Source: Palsa-739 sp036512155 (GTDB taxonomy: Bacteria > Actinomycetota > Thermoleophilia > Gaiellales > Gaiellaceae). From it: DNA of 64,000 bases. The stretch is taken from the NCBI GenBank assembly GCA_036512155.1, contig DATCBD010000038.1, positions 1 through 64,000 of the forward strand, in the 5' to 3' direction. Positions 1 through 7,417 of this stretch are shown here, in pieces (position 1 is the stretch's first letter; each line of letters begins with the position of its first letter). The position numbers and the translations under genes are program-made. Under the pieces are notes generated by a model that was given only the letters and a program-made list of their open reading frames with translations, had not been told where the DNA came from and ran no database searches.

Positions 1-153
1 GACGACGTCATCTTCGTCCCGCGCACGCCCGCGTTCCTCCAGGCGGTGCTCGCGATCATCCCGCTCCAACTCCTTGCGTACCGCATCGCCCGGCTCCGCG
101 GCCTGAACGTCGATCAGCCGCGGAATCTCGCGAAGACAGTCACGGTCGAGTAG
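1..153 (+). CDS. glmS: Glutamine--fructose-6-phosphate aminotransferase, C-terminal end (partial)
   Basis: The window opens inside this gene; the last 50 codons are present and end in TAG. The visible tail contains IPLQLLAY, RGLNVDQPRNLAK and the terminal TVTVE, the hallmark C-terminus of the GlmS isomerase (SIS) domain, including the DQPRNLAKSVTVE-type end that closes over the sugar-phosphate site. GlmS makes glucosamine-6-phosphate for peptidoglycan. A perfect 8-bp stem-loop 20 bp after the stop may terminate it inside the convergent arfB gene. Confidence 0.93.
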   Translation, partial: DDVIFVPRTPAFLQAVLAIIPLQLLAYRIARLRGLNVDQPRNLAKTVTVE

Positions 154-564
154 TTACTCGGGTGGCGGTTTCCGCAGGCGCTTCGCCTGCGAGCGCCGCC
201 GCTTCTCGTCGAGCCGGCGCTCGCGCGACGTCGCCGTCGGCTTCGTCGCAACCCGGCGCCGCTCGACGTGCAGCGCGGCGCGCAGCGCTGCGACGAGACG
301 CTCGACGGCGAGCTCGCGGTTGCGCAGCTGGCTGCGCTCGTCCTGTGCGATAGCGCGCAGCACGGGTCCCGCCTTCGCGACGACGCGGCGTTTCTGCACC
401 GCCGACAACGCCTCCGAGGCCTCAACGTCGAAGACCGCTTCGACGCGCGTCTCGGACTTCTGGGCGTGCTGGCCGCCGGGACCGCTCGACCGCGACGTGC
501 GCAACACGATCTCGCGCAGCGGCAGAACGACCGAACGGGTGACGCGAATAGACTCGCCGTCCAT
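154..564 (-). CDS. arfB: Alternative ribosome-rescue factor ArfB (YaeJ/ICT1-type GGQ hydrolase)
   Basis: 136 aa. The N-terminal part carries SSGPGGQHAQK, the GGQ motif (G30-G31-Q32) of class-I release factors, in the short YaeJ/ArfB context. The tail is very basic (RRxxSQAKRLRK), as needed to sit in the empty mRNA channel of a stalled ribosome. The family frees stalled ribosomes by hydrolysing peptidyl-tRNA. The ATG start fits the family N-terminus and has an AAGGAG Shine-Dalgarno at 580-575 with 10 nt spacing. That ribosome site lies inside the coding sequence of the divergent HAD gene, and the two ATG codons overlap. Its stop abuts glmS (convergent). Confidence 0.88.
   Translation of the reverse strand: MDGESIRVTRSVVLPLREIVLRTSRSSGPGGQHAQKSETRVEAVFDVEASEALSAVQKRRVVAKAGPVLRAIAQDERSQLRNRELAVERLVAALRAALHVERRRVATKPTATSRERRLDEKRRRSQAKRLRKPPPE
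173..191. terminator. Stem-loop, possible glmS terminator inside arfB
   Basis: Perfect 8-bp inverted repeat (CGCAGGCG / CGCCTGCG) with a 3-nt CTT loop, starting 20 bp after the glmS stop. There is no T-tract. It lies in the 3' codons of arfB, so it could serve the convergent pair. Confidence 0.4.
549..554 (+). promoter_or_regulatory. -10 box (TAGACT) for leaderless HAD phosphatase mRNA
   Basis: TAGACT ends 8 nt before the ATG at 563, the spacing expected if transcription starts at the start codon. No Shine-Dalgarno precedes that ATG. The box lies inside arfB codons. Confidence 0.5.
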
Positions 565-1339
565 GGCTGCGATTCTCCTTGACGTCGACGGTGTGCTGCA
601 CGTTTCCGGTCAGCCCATCCCTGGGGCAGCCGCCGCCGTTCACCGGTTGCGTGACGACGGCCATCGGCTCCGGTTCGTGACGAACACGACGACGCGCTCT
701 CGGGCACGGCTCGCCGAGGAGCTGCGGACGGCCGGGATCGAGGTCGACGACGTCGAGGTCCAGACCACCGCCGACGCAGCCGTCACCGCGCTTCGCGGCC
801 GCCGAGTGTTCGCACTCGTCATGCAGGGCCTTGTCGGGGACCTGGAGGGGATCGAGCTCGTCGGGGACAGCGCGGACGCCGTGCTCATCGGCGGCGCCGA
901 CGAGACGCCCGAAACGAACCTCGTCTTCTCGTACATGAACCTCGCGCGCGCGTTCGCGGAGCTGGAGCTCGGCGCCTCGCTCTATTGCCTGCACCGCAAC
1001 CGCTGGTGGCAGACCGCCCGCGGGCCGCTGCTCGACGCAGGGGCGTTCGTCGCCGGTCTCGAGTACGCGGCGGACGTCGAGGCGACCGTCATCGGCAAGC
1101 CGAGCGTCTCGTACTTCACGGCGGCGCTCGAGGCGCTCGACGCCGATCCCGAACTCACCTGGATGGTCGGCGACGACCTCGAGAGCGACATCGCCGGCGC
1201 GCAGGCGATGAACATGCACACCGTGCTCGTGCGGACCGGGAAGTTCCGCCCGGACGCCGTCGAGGCGTCGCGCGTGCGGCCGGACGGCATCGTGTCGTCG
1301 ATCGGCCAGCTGCCCGACTGGCTGGAGGAGCACCTCTGA
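563..1339 (+). CDS. HAD-superfamily (IIA, NagD-like) sugar phosphatase
   Basis: 258 aa. The N-terminus ILLDVDGVL gives the DxD nucleophile pair (D7, D9). FVTNTTTRS is the motif II threonine region, VIGKPS supplies the motif III lysine, and MVGDDLESDIAGA is motif IV with the Mg-binding acidic residues. The large cap between motifs II and III is typical of subclass IIA (NagD, LHPP, p-nitrophenyl phosphatase). The substrate is unknown. A longer upstream reading frame exists, but homology begins at the ATG chosen here, which overlaps the divergent arfB ATG inside CCATGG. It leads into acpS with a 4-bp overlap. Confidence 0.85.
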   Translation: MAAILLDVDGVLHVSGQPIPGAAAAVHRLRDDGHRLRFVTNTTTRSRARLAEELRTAGIEVDDVEVQTTADAAVTALRGRRVFALVMQGLVGDLEGIELVGDSADAVLIGGADETPETNLVFSYMNLARAFAELELGASLYCLHRNRWWQTARGPLLDAGAFVAGLEYAADVEATVIGKPSVSYFTAALEALDADPELTWMVGDDLESDIAGAQAMNMHTVLVRTGKFRPDAVEASRVRPDGIVSSIGQLPDWLEEHL

Positions 1340-1707
1340 GCGTTCGGGTAGGCACCGACCTGATCGAGATCGAGCGCGTGCGGCGCGCGCTCGACCGGTA
1401 CGAGCGGTTCCGCGAGCGGTGCTTCACGGCCGCCGAGCAGGCGTATTGCGACTCGAGGCCGAACCCCGCCCAGAGCTACGCGGGCAGGTTCGCGGGCAAG
1501 GAGGCCGTCGGGAAGGCGCTCGGCTTCGGCGTTGCGCGTGCGTTCGCGTGGAAGGAGATCGAGATCGTCGGCCGGCCGAAGCCGTCGGTGCAGTTGTCGG
1601 GACGCGTCGCAGAATGGGCGGAGCACGTCGGCGCCGGCGCGATCGACCTCTCCATGACGCACTCCCGCGAGCTCGCCCAGGCGGTGGCGGTCGTGAACCA
1701 TGACTGA
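1336..1707 (+). CDS. acpS: Holo-[acyl-carrier-protein] synthase
   Basis: 123 aa. VGTDLIEIERV carries the Mg-binding Asp of AcpS, and RFAGKEAVGKALG is the signature around the catalytic Glu/Lys. The enzyme transfers phosphopantetheine from CoA to ACP. No ATG, GTG or TTG is available before the conserved N-terminus. The best start is CTG at 1336, inside CTGA overlapping the HAD stop, 7 nt after a GGAGG Shine-Dalgarno (1324-1328). It overlaps nnr by 8 bp, so the operon is translationally coupled. Confidence 0.88.
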   Translation: MSVRVGTDLIEIERVRRALDRYERFRERCFTAAEQAYCDSRPNPAQSYAGRFAGKEAVGKALGFGVARAFAWKEIEIVGRPKPSVQLSGRVAEWAEHVGAGAIDLSMTHSRELAQAVAVVNHD

Positions 1708-3055
1708 GTTCGAGGCGCTGTATACCGCCGCGGAGATGCGGGCCGCCGAGGAGCGGTACGCCGGCACCGTCGAGGAGCTGATGGAACGCGCAGGGAACGC
1801 GGCCGCGCGTGTCGGGCTCGAGCTGTACCCGCGCGCGCAGCGCTGGACGGTCGTGTGCGGTGGCGGAGCGAACGGCGGCGATGGCCGCATCGCAGCGCGC
1901 GAGTTGGAGCGCGCCGGCAAGGACGTGCGCGTCGTCGACGCGAAGGCGGGGGAGTCGGACCTCGGCGACCCGGACGTGATCGTCGACGCGCTCTTCGGCA
2001 CAGGCTTCGCGGGCGAGCCCCGTCCCGACGCCGCGGCGCTGATCGAGCGCATCAACGCGTCCGCAGCACGCGTGCTCGCGATCGACCTTCCCTCGGGTGT
2101 CGACTCGTCGACCGGCGAGGTTGCGGGTGCGGCCGTCCGGGCCGACGCAACGGTCACCTTCCACGGGCGCAAGGTTGGCCTCGTGGTCGCGCCCGGCCGT
2201 TTCCACGCAGGCGCCGTGCACGTTGCCGACATCGGGCTCGACCCGCTCGACACCGAGCACCGGCTGGTGGGCGCCGGGATCCTCCGCTCGGTCCCGCGCC
2301 GGCGCGATGCGGACAACAAGTACACCGCAGGCCACGTGCTCGTCGTCGGCGGATCGCCGGGCCTGACGGGCGCGCCGTCCCTGACCGCAATGGCGGCGCT
2401 GCGCGCAGACGCGGGCTACGTCACGCTCGCAGCCCCCGAGGAGACGCTGCCCGTCTTCGAACAACGCCTGCTCGAAGTGGTGAAACGTCCCCTGCCCGAC
2501 GATCTCACCGAGCTGGCGGCGAAGGCGTCGGCGCTCGCGATCGGGCCGGGGCTTGGCCGCAGCGCTGCCGTGCACGCGCTCGTGCGCCGCACGCTCGCCG
2601 AGCTCGCGTTGCCGGCGGTCGTCGACGCGGACGCGCTGTTCGACCTCGAGCCTGCGGACTGGCCCGCGCCGCGCGTGCTGACGCCGCACGAGGGCGAGCT
2701 CGCGCGGCTCCTCGGTCGCGACTCGAAGGAGATCGCCGCGCACCGCCTCGCCTCCGTCCAGGAGGCGGCTGACCGCTTCCGCTGCGTCGTGCTGCTCAAG
2801 GGGGCGGACACGCTCGTCGCCGCCCCCGGCCGCGGCCTGCTCGTCGCCGCGCTCGGGCTTCCGTCGCTCGCGACCGCAGGGACAGGCGACGTCCTGACCG
2901 GCATCGTGGCGGCGTTCCTCGCCAAGGGCATGGACGCCCAACTCGCCGCTGCCGCGGCGGCCGTCGCGCAGCAGCGCGCGTCGGTGGAGGCGCCGCAGCG
3001 CGCAGGGCTCATCGCGAGCGACCTGATCGAAGCGCTGCCGCGCGCGCTGAAGTAA
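1700..3055 (+). CDS. nnr: Bifunctional NAD(P)H-hydrate epimerase / ADP-dependent dehydratase
   Basis: 451 aa with two fused domains. The N-terminal YjeF_N epimerase (about 1-205) has CGGGANGGDGR and DALFGTGF. The C-terminal ribokinase-like dehydratase (about 215-450) has TPHEGELARLLG, VVLLKGADT and ATAGTGDVLTG. Together they repair damaged NADHX/NADPHX. The acpS-nnr-alr order is a common bacterial arrangement. The ATG overlaps acpS by 8 bp and the TAA shares one base with the alr ATG (TAATG). Confidence 0.92.
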   Translation: MTEFEALYTAAEMRAAEERYAGTVEELMERAGNAAARVGLELYPRAQRWTVVCGGGANGGDGRIAARELERAGKDVRVVDAKAGESDLGDPDVIVDALFGTGFAGEPRPDAAALIERINASAARVLAIDLPSGVDSSTGEVAGAAVRADATVTFHGRKVGLVVAPGRFHAGAVHVADIGLDPLDTEHRLVGAGILRSVPRRRDADNKYTAGHVLVVGGSPGLTGAPSLTAMAALRADAGYVTLAAPEETLPVFEQRLLEVVKRPLPDDLTELAAKASALAIGPGLGRSAAVHALVRRTLAELALPAVVDADALFDLEPADWPAPRVLTPHEGELARLLGRDSKEIAAHRLASVQEAADRFRCVVLLKGADTLVAAPGRGLLVAALGLPSLATAGTGDVLTGIVAAFLAKGMDAQLAAAAAAVAQQRASVEAPQRAGLIASDLIEALPRALK

Positions 3056-4074
3056 TGCATCGCTCGGAGATCACAGTCGACCTGGGTGCCGTGCGGCGCA
3101 ACGTCCGCGTTCTGCTCGACGCGCTGCGGGGCGCGCAGCTCTGGGCGGTCGTGAAGGCGAACGCGTATGCCCACGGCGCGACCGACATCGCGGGCGCGGC
3201 ACTCGGCGCCGGCGCGTCGGCACTCTGCGTCGCCACCGTTCCCGAGGCGCTCGCACTTCGGCGCGACTTTCCGACGGCGCGCATCATCGTCATGGGACCG
3301 GCGCTGAACCGCGAGGTCGGGCAGGCGCGCGACGCGCACCTCGAGCTTGTCGTCTCCTCGGATGACGTTCCGCCCGGCGTCCGTGTGCACGTGAAGCTCG
3401 ACACCGGCATGGGGCGATGGGGCGTCTCGGAGCTCCTGTCGCCCTCTCTCGAGGTGGTCGGCTTGATGAGCCACCTCGCCACGGCGGACACCGATGCGGC
3501 GTACGCGGAGTGGCAGATCGAGCGCTTCCGTGCCGCGACCGCCCCATACACGTATCTCGAGCGGCACATTGCGAACAGCGCGGGCGCGCTCCGATACCCG
3601 TCTGCCGCGTTCGACGCTGCACGGTGCGGCATTGCCGTGCTCGGCGTCTCGCCCTTCGGCACCGACCCGGCGGAAGACGGGCTCCAGCCCGTGCTCGGCT
3701 GGACGAGCCACGTTGCGCTGTGCAGGCTCCTGCGGCCGGGACAGAGCACGGGGTACGGCCGGCGTTTCGTCGCCGAGCAGGACACATGGATCGGGATCGT
3801 CCCCGTCGGCTATGCGGACGGCTTCCGTCGCGACCTGACAGGAACGACCGTCCGGGTCGGCGGGACACCCCGGCGTGTGGTGGGAACCGTGTCGATGGAT
3901 GCGTTCGCAGTCGAGCTCGACGGCGAGGTCCCGATCGGCACGCCGGTCGTGCTCATCGGCCACGGCGTCCTCGCCGAGGAGCACGCGCGCGTGGCCGGGA
4001 CCATTCCCCACGATCTCGTCTGCGGGATCAACAGCAATCCTCTTCGAGCCCGCCGCACCGTCGTCGATGCCTGA
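3055..4074 (+). CDS. alr: Alanine racemase
   Basis: 339 aa, a little short for the family. VVKANAYAHG carries the PLP lysine (K34). VKLDTGMGRWG and VGYADGFRR (Y253, likely second catalytic base) follow, and VSMDAF stands at the usual C-terminal MCMDQ-like position. The PLP-dependent enzyme makes D-alanine for peptidoglycan. It starts at the last base of the nnr stop and overlaps the next gene by 8 bp. Confidence 0.92.
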   Translation: MHRSEITVDLGAVRRNVRVLLDALRGAQLWAVVKANAYAHGATDIAGAALGAGASALCVATVPEALALRRDFPTARIIVMGPALNREVGQARDAHLELVVSSDDVPPGVRVHVKLDTGMGRWGVSELLSPSLEVVGLMSHLATADTDAAYAEWQIERFRAATAPYTYLERHIANSAGALRYPSAAFDAARCGIAVLGVSPFGTDPAEDGLQPVLGWTSHVALCRLLRPGQSTGYGRRFVAEQDTWIGIVPVGYADGFRRDLTGTTVRVGGTPRRVVGTVSMDAFAVELDGEVPIGTPVVLIGHGVLAEEHARVAGTIPHDLVCGINSNPLRARRTVVDA

Positions 4075-4765
4075 CCGCTTCGCGCGCACCGCCGCGCAGG
4101 TGGCAGCGCATCAGGACGAGCGTGCGACGGCGCTCGGGGGCGTCGTGCACGCGTTCGTCCTGCCGAGCGGCGACGAGCGGGCACTCGACGTCGGCACCGG
4201 TGCAGGCGCGCTCGCGCTTGCGCTGGCACCGCTCGTGCGCGAGGTGGTCGGCGTCGACCGCGTGCCGGAGCTGCTCGAGCTCGCGCGCGACCGCGGCGCC
4301 GGGTATCCGAACGTCACCTTCGTCGAGGGCGACGCCGAACATCTCCGATTCGACGACGGCTCCTTCGACCTGGCATGCACGCTGCGCACGCTCCACCACG
4401 TGCCGCGGCCCGAGCTCGTCCTCGCGGAGCTCGTTCGTGTGACACGGGCCGGCGGCCGGCTCCTCGTCGTCGACCAGATCGCGCCCGTCGACCCGCTGGC
4501 CGCGCTCGACCTCGATCGCTTCGAGCATGCGCGTGACCCGAGCCACACGCGACTACTGCCCGAGATCGATCTGCGGCAGCTGTTCGAGGCGAACGAGCTC
4601 GTCCTCGTGCGCGACCGGCACGACGTCGAACGTCGGCCCCTCGACGCGTATTTCGACCTCGCAGCCTGCGGCGGCGACGAGCGGGCGCGGGCACGTGCGT
4701 TGGCGCCTGAAGGCCCGGACGTCTATACGGCCCGACTGGGCTGGTACCTACTGCAGCGCGGGTGA
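4067..4765 (+). CDS. Class I SAM-dependent methyltransferase (UbiE/Methyltransf_11 type)
   Basis: 232 aa. ALDVGTGAGALA is motif I (SAM glycine loop), VVGVDRVPELL the acidic ribose-binding strand, VEGDAEHLRFDDGSFD motif II, and TLHHVPRPELVLAE plus AGGRLLVVD the post-II motifs. Substrate unknown; small-molecule or quinone-type methylation is typical. The ATG is inside the end of alr (8-bp overlap). The 3' end overlaps the convergent MarR gene by 18 bp. Confidence 0.82.
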   Translation: MPDRFARTAAQVAAHQDERATALGGVVHAFVLPSGDERALDVGTGAGALALALAPLVREVVGVDRVPELLELARDRGAGYPNVTFVEGDAEHLRFDDGSFDLACTLRTLHHVPRPELVLAELVRVTRAGGRLLVVDQIAPVDPLAALDLDRFEHARDPSHTRLLPEIDLRQLFEANELVLVRDRHDVERRPLDAYFDLAACGGDERARARALAPEGPDVYTARLGWYLLQRG

Positions 4766-5176
4766 CTCGTGCAGCGTCGGGAGCTGGTCGACGGCCTCCC
4801 GTAGCTGACGGCGCTCCGTCTCGAGGCCGGTGAACGACATCTCGAGCCGCCGCTCTCCTTCGCGCGTCAGCCGCAGATACGCGACGCGGCCGTCTCGCCC
4901 GGACTGCTCGCGCTCAACGAGCCCGCTCTCCTCGGCGCGGCTCACGAGCTCGGTGACGGTGCTCTGCGCGAGCTGCAGCCGGCGCGCGAGATCGGTCACG
5001 GTGGACTGTCCGCTGCCGTCGGGCGCCCCCTTGATCATCAGCAGCAGCAGGTAGCGCTGAGGCGTGAGCCCCGACTGTCGTGCAACGCGCTCGCTCTGGC
5101 GCAGGAACGAACGGAGCGCCGCTCTGAAGCCGGCGACAGCGATGACGTCATCAATCGGATGGCCGTCGGGGCCCAT
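4748..5176 (-). CDS. MarR-family transcriptional regulator
   Basis: 142 aa. Winged-helix region about 35-110: LARRLQLAQSTVTELVSRAEESGLVER is the recognition helix-turn-helix and GRVAYLRLTREGERRL the wing and following helix, classic for MarR. It probably senses a small ligand and represses itself and the upstream SDR gene, which is 11 bp away on the same strand. ATG chosen at the conserved N-terminus; an upstream extension is possible. Confidence 0.83.
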   Translation of the reverse strand: MGPDGHPIDDVIAVAGFRAALRSFLRQSERVARQSGLTPQRYLLLLMIKGAPDGSGQSTVTDLARRLQLAQSTVTELVSRAEESGLVEREQSGRDGRVAYLRLTREGERRLEMSFTGLETERRQLREAVDQLPTLHESPALQ

Positions 5177-5187
5177 ATCCGATGATC

Positions 5188-5937
5188 CTACGCCGCTCGA
5201 CGCGAAAAGCCGAGGACGCGCGCGAATGTATTCGGTAGGAATGCCTGGAGCCTGCCCGCGATGCCGTAGTAGCGCGGGACGCTCGTCTCGCCGCGTCCGT
5301 GCTCGAGCGAGGCGAGAACGTGGGCGGCGACCGCCTCCGGGCCGACCACGAGGCGTTGCATGGGTCGGGGTAGCCACGACTGCGGAAAGCCTTCGGTTTC
5401 GATGAATCCGGGCTTGACCGTGTGCACCCGGATCCGCCGCGGTCGCAGCTGCGCAGCGATCGAGCGCGAGAATGCGAGCTGCGCGTGCTTCGACGCCGAG
5501 TATGGGCCGGACGGCGGGAAGGCGACGTCGCCGGCCACGGAGACGATGTTGACGACGTCCGCGGGCGCCGCCGCCTCGAGCCCGGGCAGGAAGGCGCGCA
5601 GGCACCACACGCCGCCGAGATAGTTGACCCGGATGACGTCCTCGATCGCGGCCGGGTCGGCGTTCAGGAAGTTCGCGCGGCCCGGTATCCCCGCGTTGTT
5701 CACGAGGAGGTGGATCAGCGGGTGCCGCTCGAGCACGCGCGCCGCGGTCGCCTCGACCGCCTCGCGGTCGCCGACGTCGCAGACCTCGATCTCGCCGCCG
5801 GTCTCGTCCGCGAGCGCGCGCAGGCGATCCTCCCGGCGCGCAACGAGGACGCAGCGCCAGCCCTTGCGAGCGAGGCCGCGCGCGATCTCGGCGCCGATGC
5901 CGGAGGACGCACCCGTGACGACTGCGATCTTCTGCAT
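5188..5937 (-). CDS. SDR-family oxidoreductase
   Basis: 249 aa classical short-chain dehydrogenase. TGASSGIG is the nucleotide loop, LVNNAGIPG the NNAG motif, a serine lies in VSVAG, and YSASK gives the catalytic Tyr/Lys. Arg residues after the second strand (VARREDR) suggest NADPH preference. Substrate unknown. A TAGGCT box 6 nt before the ATG suggests a leaderless transcript, divergent from fabI (32 bp between start codons). Likely cotranscribed with the MarR gene. Confidence 0.85.
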   Translation of the reverse strand: MQKIAVVTGASSGIGAEIARGLARKGWRCVLVARREDRLRALADETGGEIEVCDVGDREAVEATAARVLERHPLIHLLVNNAGIPGRANFLNADPAAIEDVIRVNYLGGVWCLRAFLPGLEAAAPADVVNIVSVAGDVAFPPSGPYSASKHAQLAFSRSIAAQLRPRRIRVHTVKPGFIETEGFPQSWLPRPMQRLVVGPEAVAAHVLASLEHGRGETSVPRYYGIAGRLQAFLPNTFARVLGFSRRAA

Positions 5938-5943
5938 CCGATC

Positions 5944-5962
5944 AGCCTACGCCGACTAGGAT
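5944..5962. promoter_or_regulatory. Facing -10 boxes between SDR gene and fabI
   Basis: On the minus strand TAGGCT (5949-5944) lies 6 nt before the SDR ATG. On the plus strand TAGGAT (5957-5962) lies 7 nt before the fabI GTG. Both spacings fit transcription starting at the start codon. The same pair of boxes recurs at 22890-22902. Confidence 0.5.
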
Positions 5963-5969
5963 CCGCCGG

Positions 5970-6749
5970 GTGGCCGGAGACTTCGCAGGCAAGCGCGCGC
6001 TCGTGCTGGGTGTCGCGAACAAGCGCTCGATCGCCTGGGCGATCGCGCAGGAGCTCGCGTCGGGCGGCGCGAAGCTCGCGTTCACGTATCAGGGAGAGAG
6101 GATCGAGCAGAACGTCCGCGACCTCGCGGCCGGCGTCGACACGGCACTCGTCACCGAGTGCGACGTGTGCTCGGACGACAACATCGCGCGGGTCTTCGGC
6201 GAAGTCGGCGACGCATTCGGTGGGGAGCTCGACATCCTCGTCCACTCGGTCGCGTTCGCGCACGCCGAGGATCTCGAGGGCCGGTTCACCGACACACCGC
6301 GCGACCGCTTCTGGACCGCGATCGACGTGAGCGCGTACTCGCTCGTGGCGTGCGCGCGGGCGGCCGAGCCTTTGATGGAGAAGGCCGGCGGCGGCTCGAT
6401 CGTCACCATGACGTACCTCGGCGGCGAGCGCGCAGTGCCGCACTACAACGTCATGGGCGTCGCGAAGGCGACGCTCGATGCATCCGTGCGCTACCTCGCC
6501 TGGGATCTCGGCGAGAAGAACATCCGCGTGAACTCGATCTCGGCCGGGCCGGTGCGAACGCTCGCGGCGCGGTCGATCGCCGGCTTCCCGACGATGGAGG
6601 CTATCGTCGAGGAGCGTGCACCGTTGCACCGGCACGTCACCGCGGAGGACGTCGGCGCTGCCGCCGCCTACATCCTTGGTGACGGCGCGAAGAACGTGAC
6701 GGGCACGACGCTGTACGTCGACTCCGGCTATCACGCGATGGGCATGTAG
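5970..6749 (+). CDS. fabI: Enoyl-[acyl-carrier-protein] reductase (NADH), FabI
   Basis: 259 aa. GVANKRSIAWAIA is the FabI-specific cofactor loop (divergent SDR), HSVAFA the conserved strand, and Y149, Y159 and K166 (MTYLGGERAVPHYNVMGVAKA) form the Tyr-x6-Tyr-x6-Lys catalytic array. NVTGTTLYVDSGYHAMGM closes the protein as in FabI. It catalyses the last step of each fatty-acid elongation cycle. GTG start, leaderless type. A hairpin cluster follows the stop. Confidence 0.95.
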   Translation: MAGDFAGKRALVLGVANKRSIAWAIAQELASGGAKLAFTYQGERIEQNVRDLAAGVDTALVTECDVCSDDNIARVFGEVGDAFGGELDILVHSVAFAHAEDLEGRFTDTPRDRFWTAIDVSAYSLVACARAAEPLMEKAGGGSIVTMTYLGGERAVPHYNVMGVAKATLDASVRYLAWDLGEKNIRVNSISAGPVRTLAARSIAGFPTMEAIVEERAPLHRHVTAEDVGAAAAYILGDGAKNVTGTTLYVDSGYHAMGM

Positions 6750-6753
6750 TACA

Positions 6754-6784
6754 CCGGCTGAAAGTGCTGCGCACTTTCAGCCGG
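6754..6784 (+). terminator. 14-bp perfect stem-loop after fabI
   Basis: Arms 6754-6767 and 6771-6784 are perfect complements around a 3-nt loop, beginning 5 nt after the fabI stop. No T-tract follows, so a Rho-independent role is plausible but atypical. Confidence 0.6.
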
Positions 6785-6791
6785 GGGAGGT

Positions 6792-6931
6792 TCCCGCTTC
6801 GCGGGAGCGCTCGCGGGCGAAGCCCGCGAGCTCTTACGAGTGAGAGCGACGGTTTCGTTCTGCGCGCGTGGTGGTGGCTTCGCCATCCCCGCGCGCTACT
6901 GCGGTCGTCGCGAACGGTGTTCGCGACGACC
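6792..6931. repeat. Cluster of further perfect stem-loops in the fabI-prx spacer
   Basis: Three perfect inverted repeats: 6792-6797/6801-6806 (6 bp), 6809-6818/6822-6831 (10 bp) and 6903-6915/6919-6931 (13 bp), all with 3-nt loops, plus a weaker one centred at 6880 with a GGCTTCGCC core. Several share GCTTCGC or GCGAAGC at the tip, like REP-type palindromes. There is no gene in 6750-6957. Confidence 0.6.
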
Positions 6932-6957
6932 TGGGTCGGCGTCGCACTTGGGGCGCT

Positions 6958-7416
6958 CTAGAGCGTTTTCGCGGCCTCGAGCAAGACGTCGAAATCCGGT
7001 AACTCGGCAGGTTCGTATCCCCAAGCCCCGCGGATAGTTCCCGCACCGTCGATCAGGAACGCGGAACGCTGCGACACGTCGCGGAGGCCGCGGTGATCGA
7101 TCGCGACGCCGAAGCCGTGCGTCGCCTCGCCGTTCCAGTCCGAGAGGAGCGGGAAGTCGAGGTCGAGCGCCTGCATCCAGGCGACGTGCGTCCACGGCGA
7201 GTCGCGCGAGATCGCGTACGGCTGCACGCCGGCGGCGCGGAACTCCTCGCTCCTGTCACGCAGGAGCTCCAGCTCGCTCGTTCAGGTCGAGGACCAGTCG
7301 AAGAGGTAGAAGAGCAACAGGATCGGCCCGTCGCCGACGAGCTGCCCGAAGGTCGCGCTCTCCTGCGGCGTCGTCCAGACGCGCGCCTCGGGGATACGGT
7401 CGCCGACGGCCAGCAT
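6958..7416 (-). CDS. Selenocysteine-containing peroxiredoxin (AhpC/AhpE-like), UGA recoded
   Basis: Reads as 152 aa if one in-frame TGA (7284-7282, codon 45) is selenocysteine. The context is FYLFDWSST-U-TSELELLRD: U45 sits exactly at the peroxidatic Cys of the PxxxTxxC motif, with S42 replacing Thr. Downstream the frame stays open for 107 codons of normal peroxiredoxin sequence, with the conserved Arg in SQRSAFLID and ISRDSPW before it. A bacterial-SECIS-like hairpin begins 14 nt after the UGA. The ATG has a GGAAGGGG ribosome site contributed by an adjacent palindromic repeat. The protein would reduce peroxides, and it lies beside a YbdK-type ligase. A conventional caller would report only the part after the TGA. 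Confidence 0.87.
7249..7267 (-). promoter_or_regulatory. SECIS-like hairpin for UGA recoding
   Basis: On the minus strand GCTCCTG and CAGGAGC form a perfect 7-bp stem with a 5-nt CGTGA loop. The apical loop begins 21 nt after the TGA at 7284-7282, and G is the second loop base. Published consensus rules for bacterial SECIS elements (loop about 16-37 nt after UGA, G among the first two loop bases) are met. Confidence 0.8.
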
Positions 7417-7417
7417 T

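Noticed and set aside
6958..7227. Calling the peroxiredoxin a pseudogene or a short 89-aa protein
   Set aside because: The TGA lies exactly at the catalytic Cys position with a SECIS-like hairpin behind it and no other damage in the gene. Recoding explains this better, though a base error is still possible.
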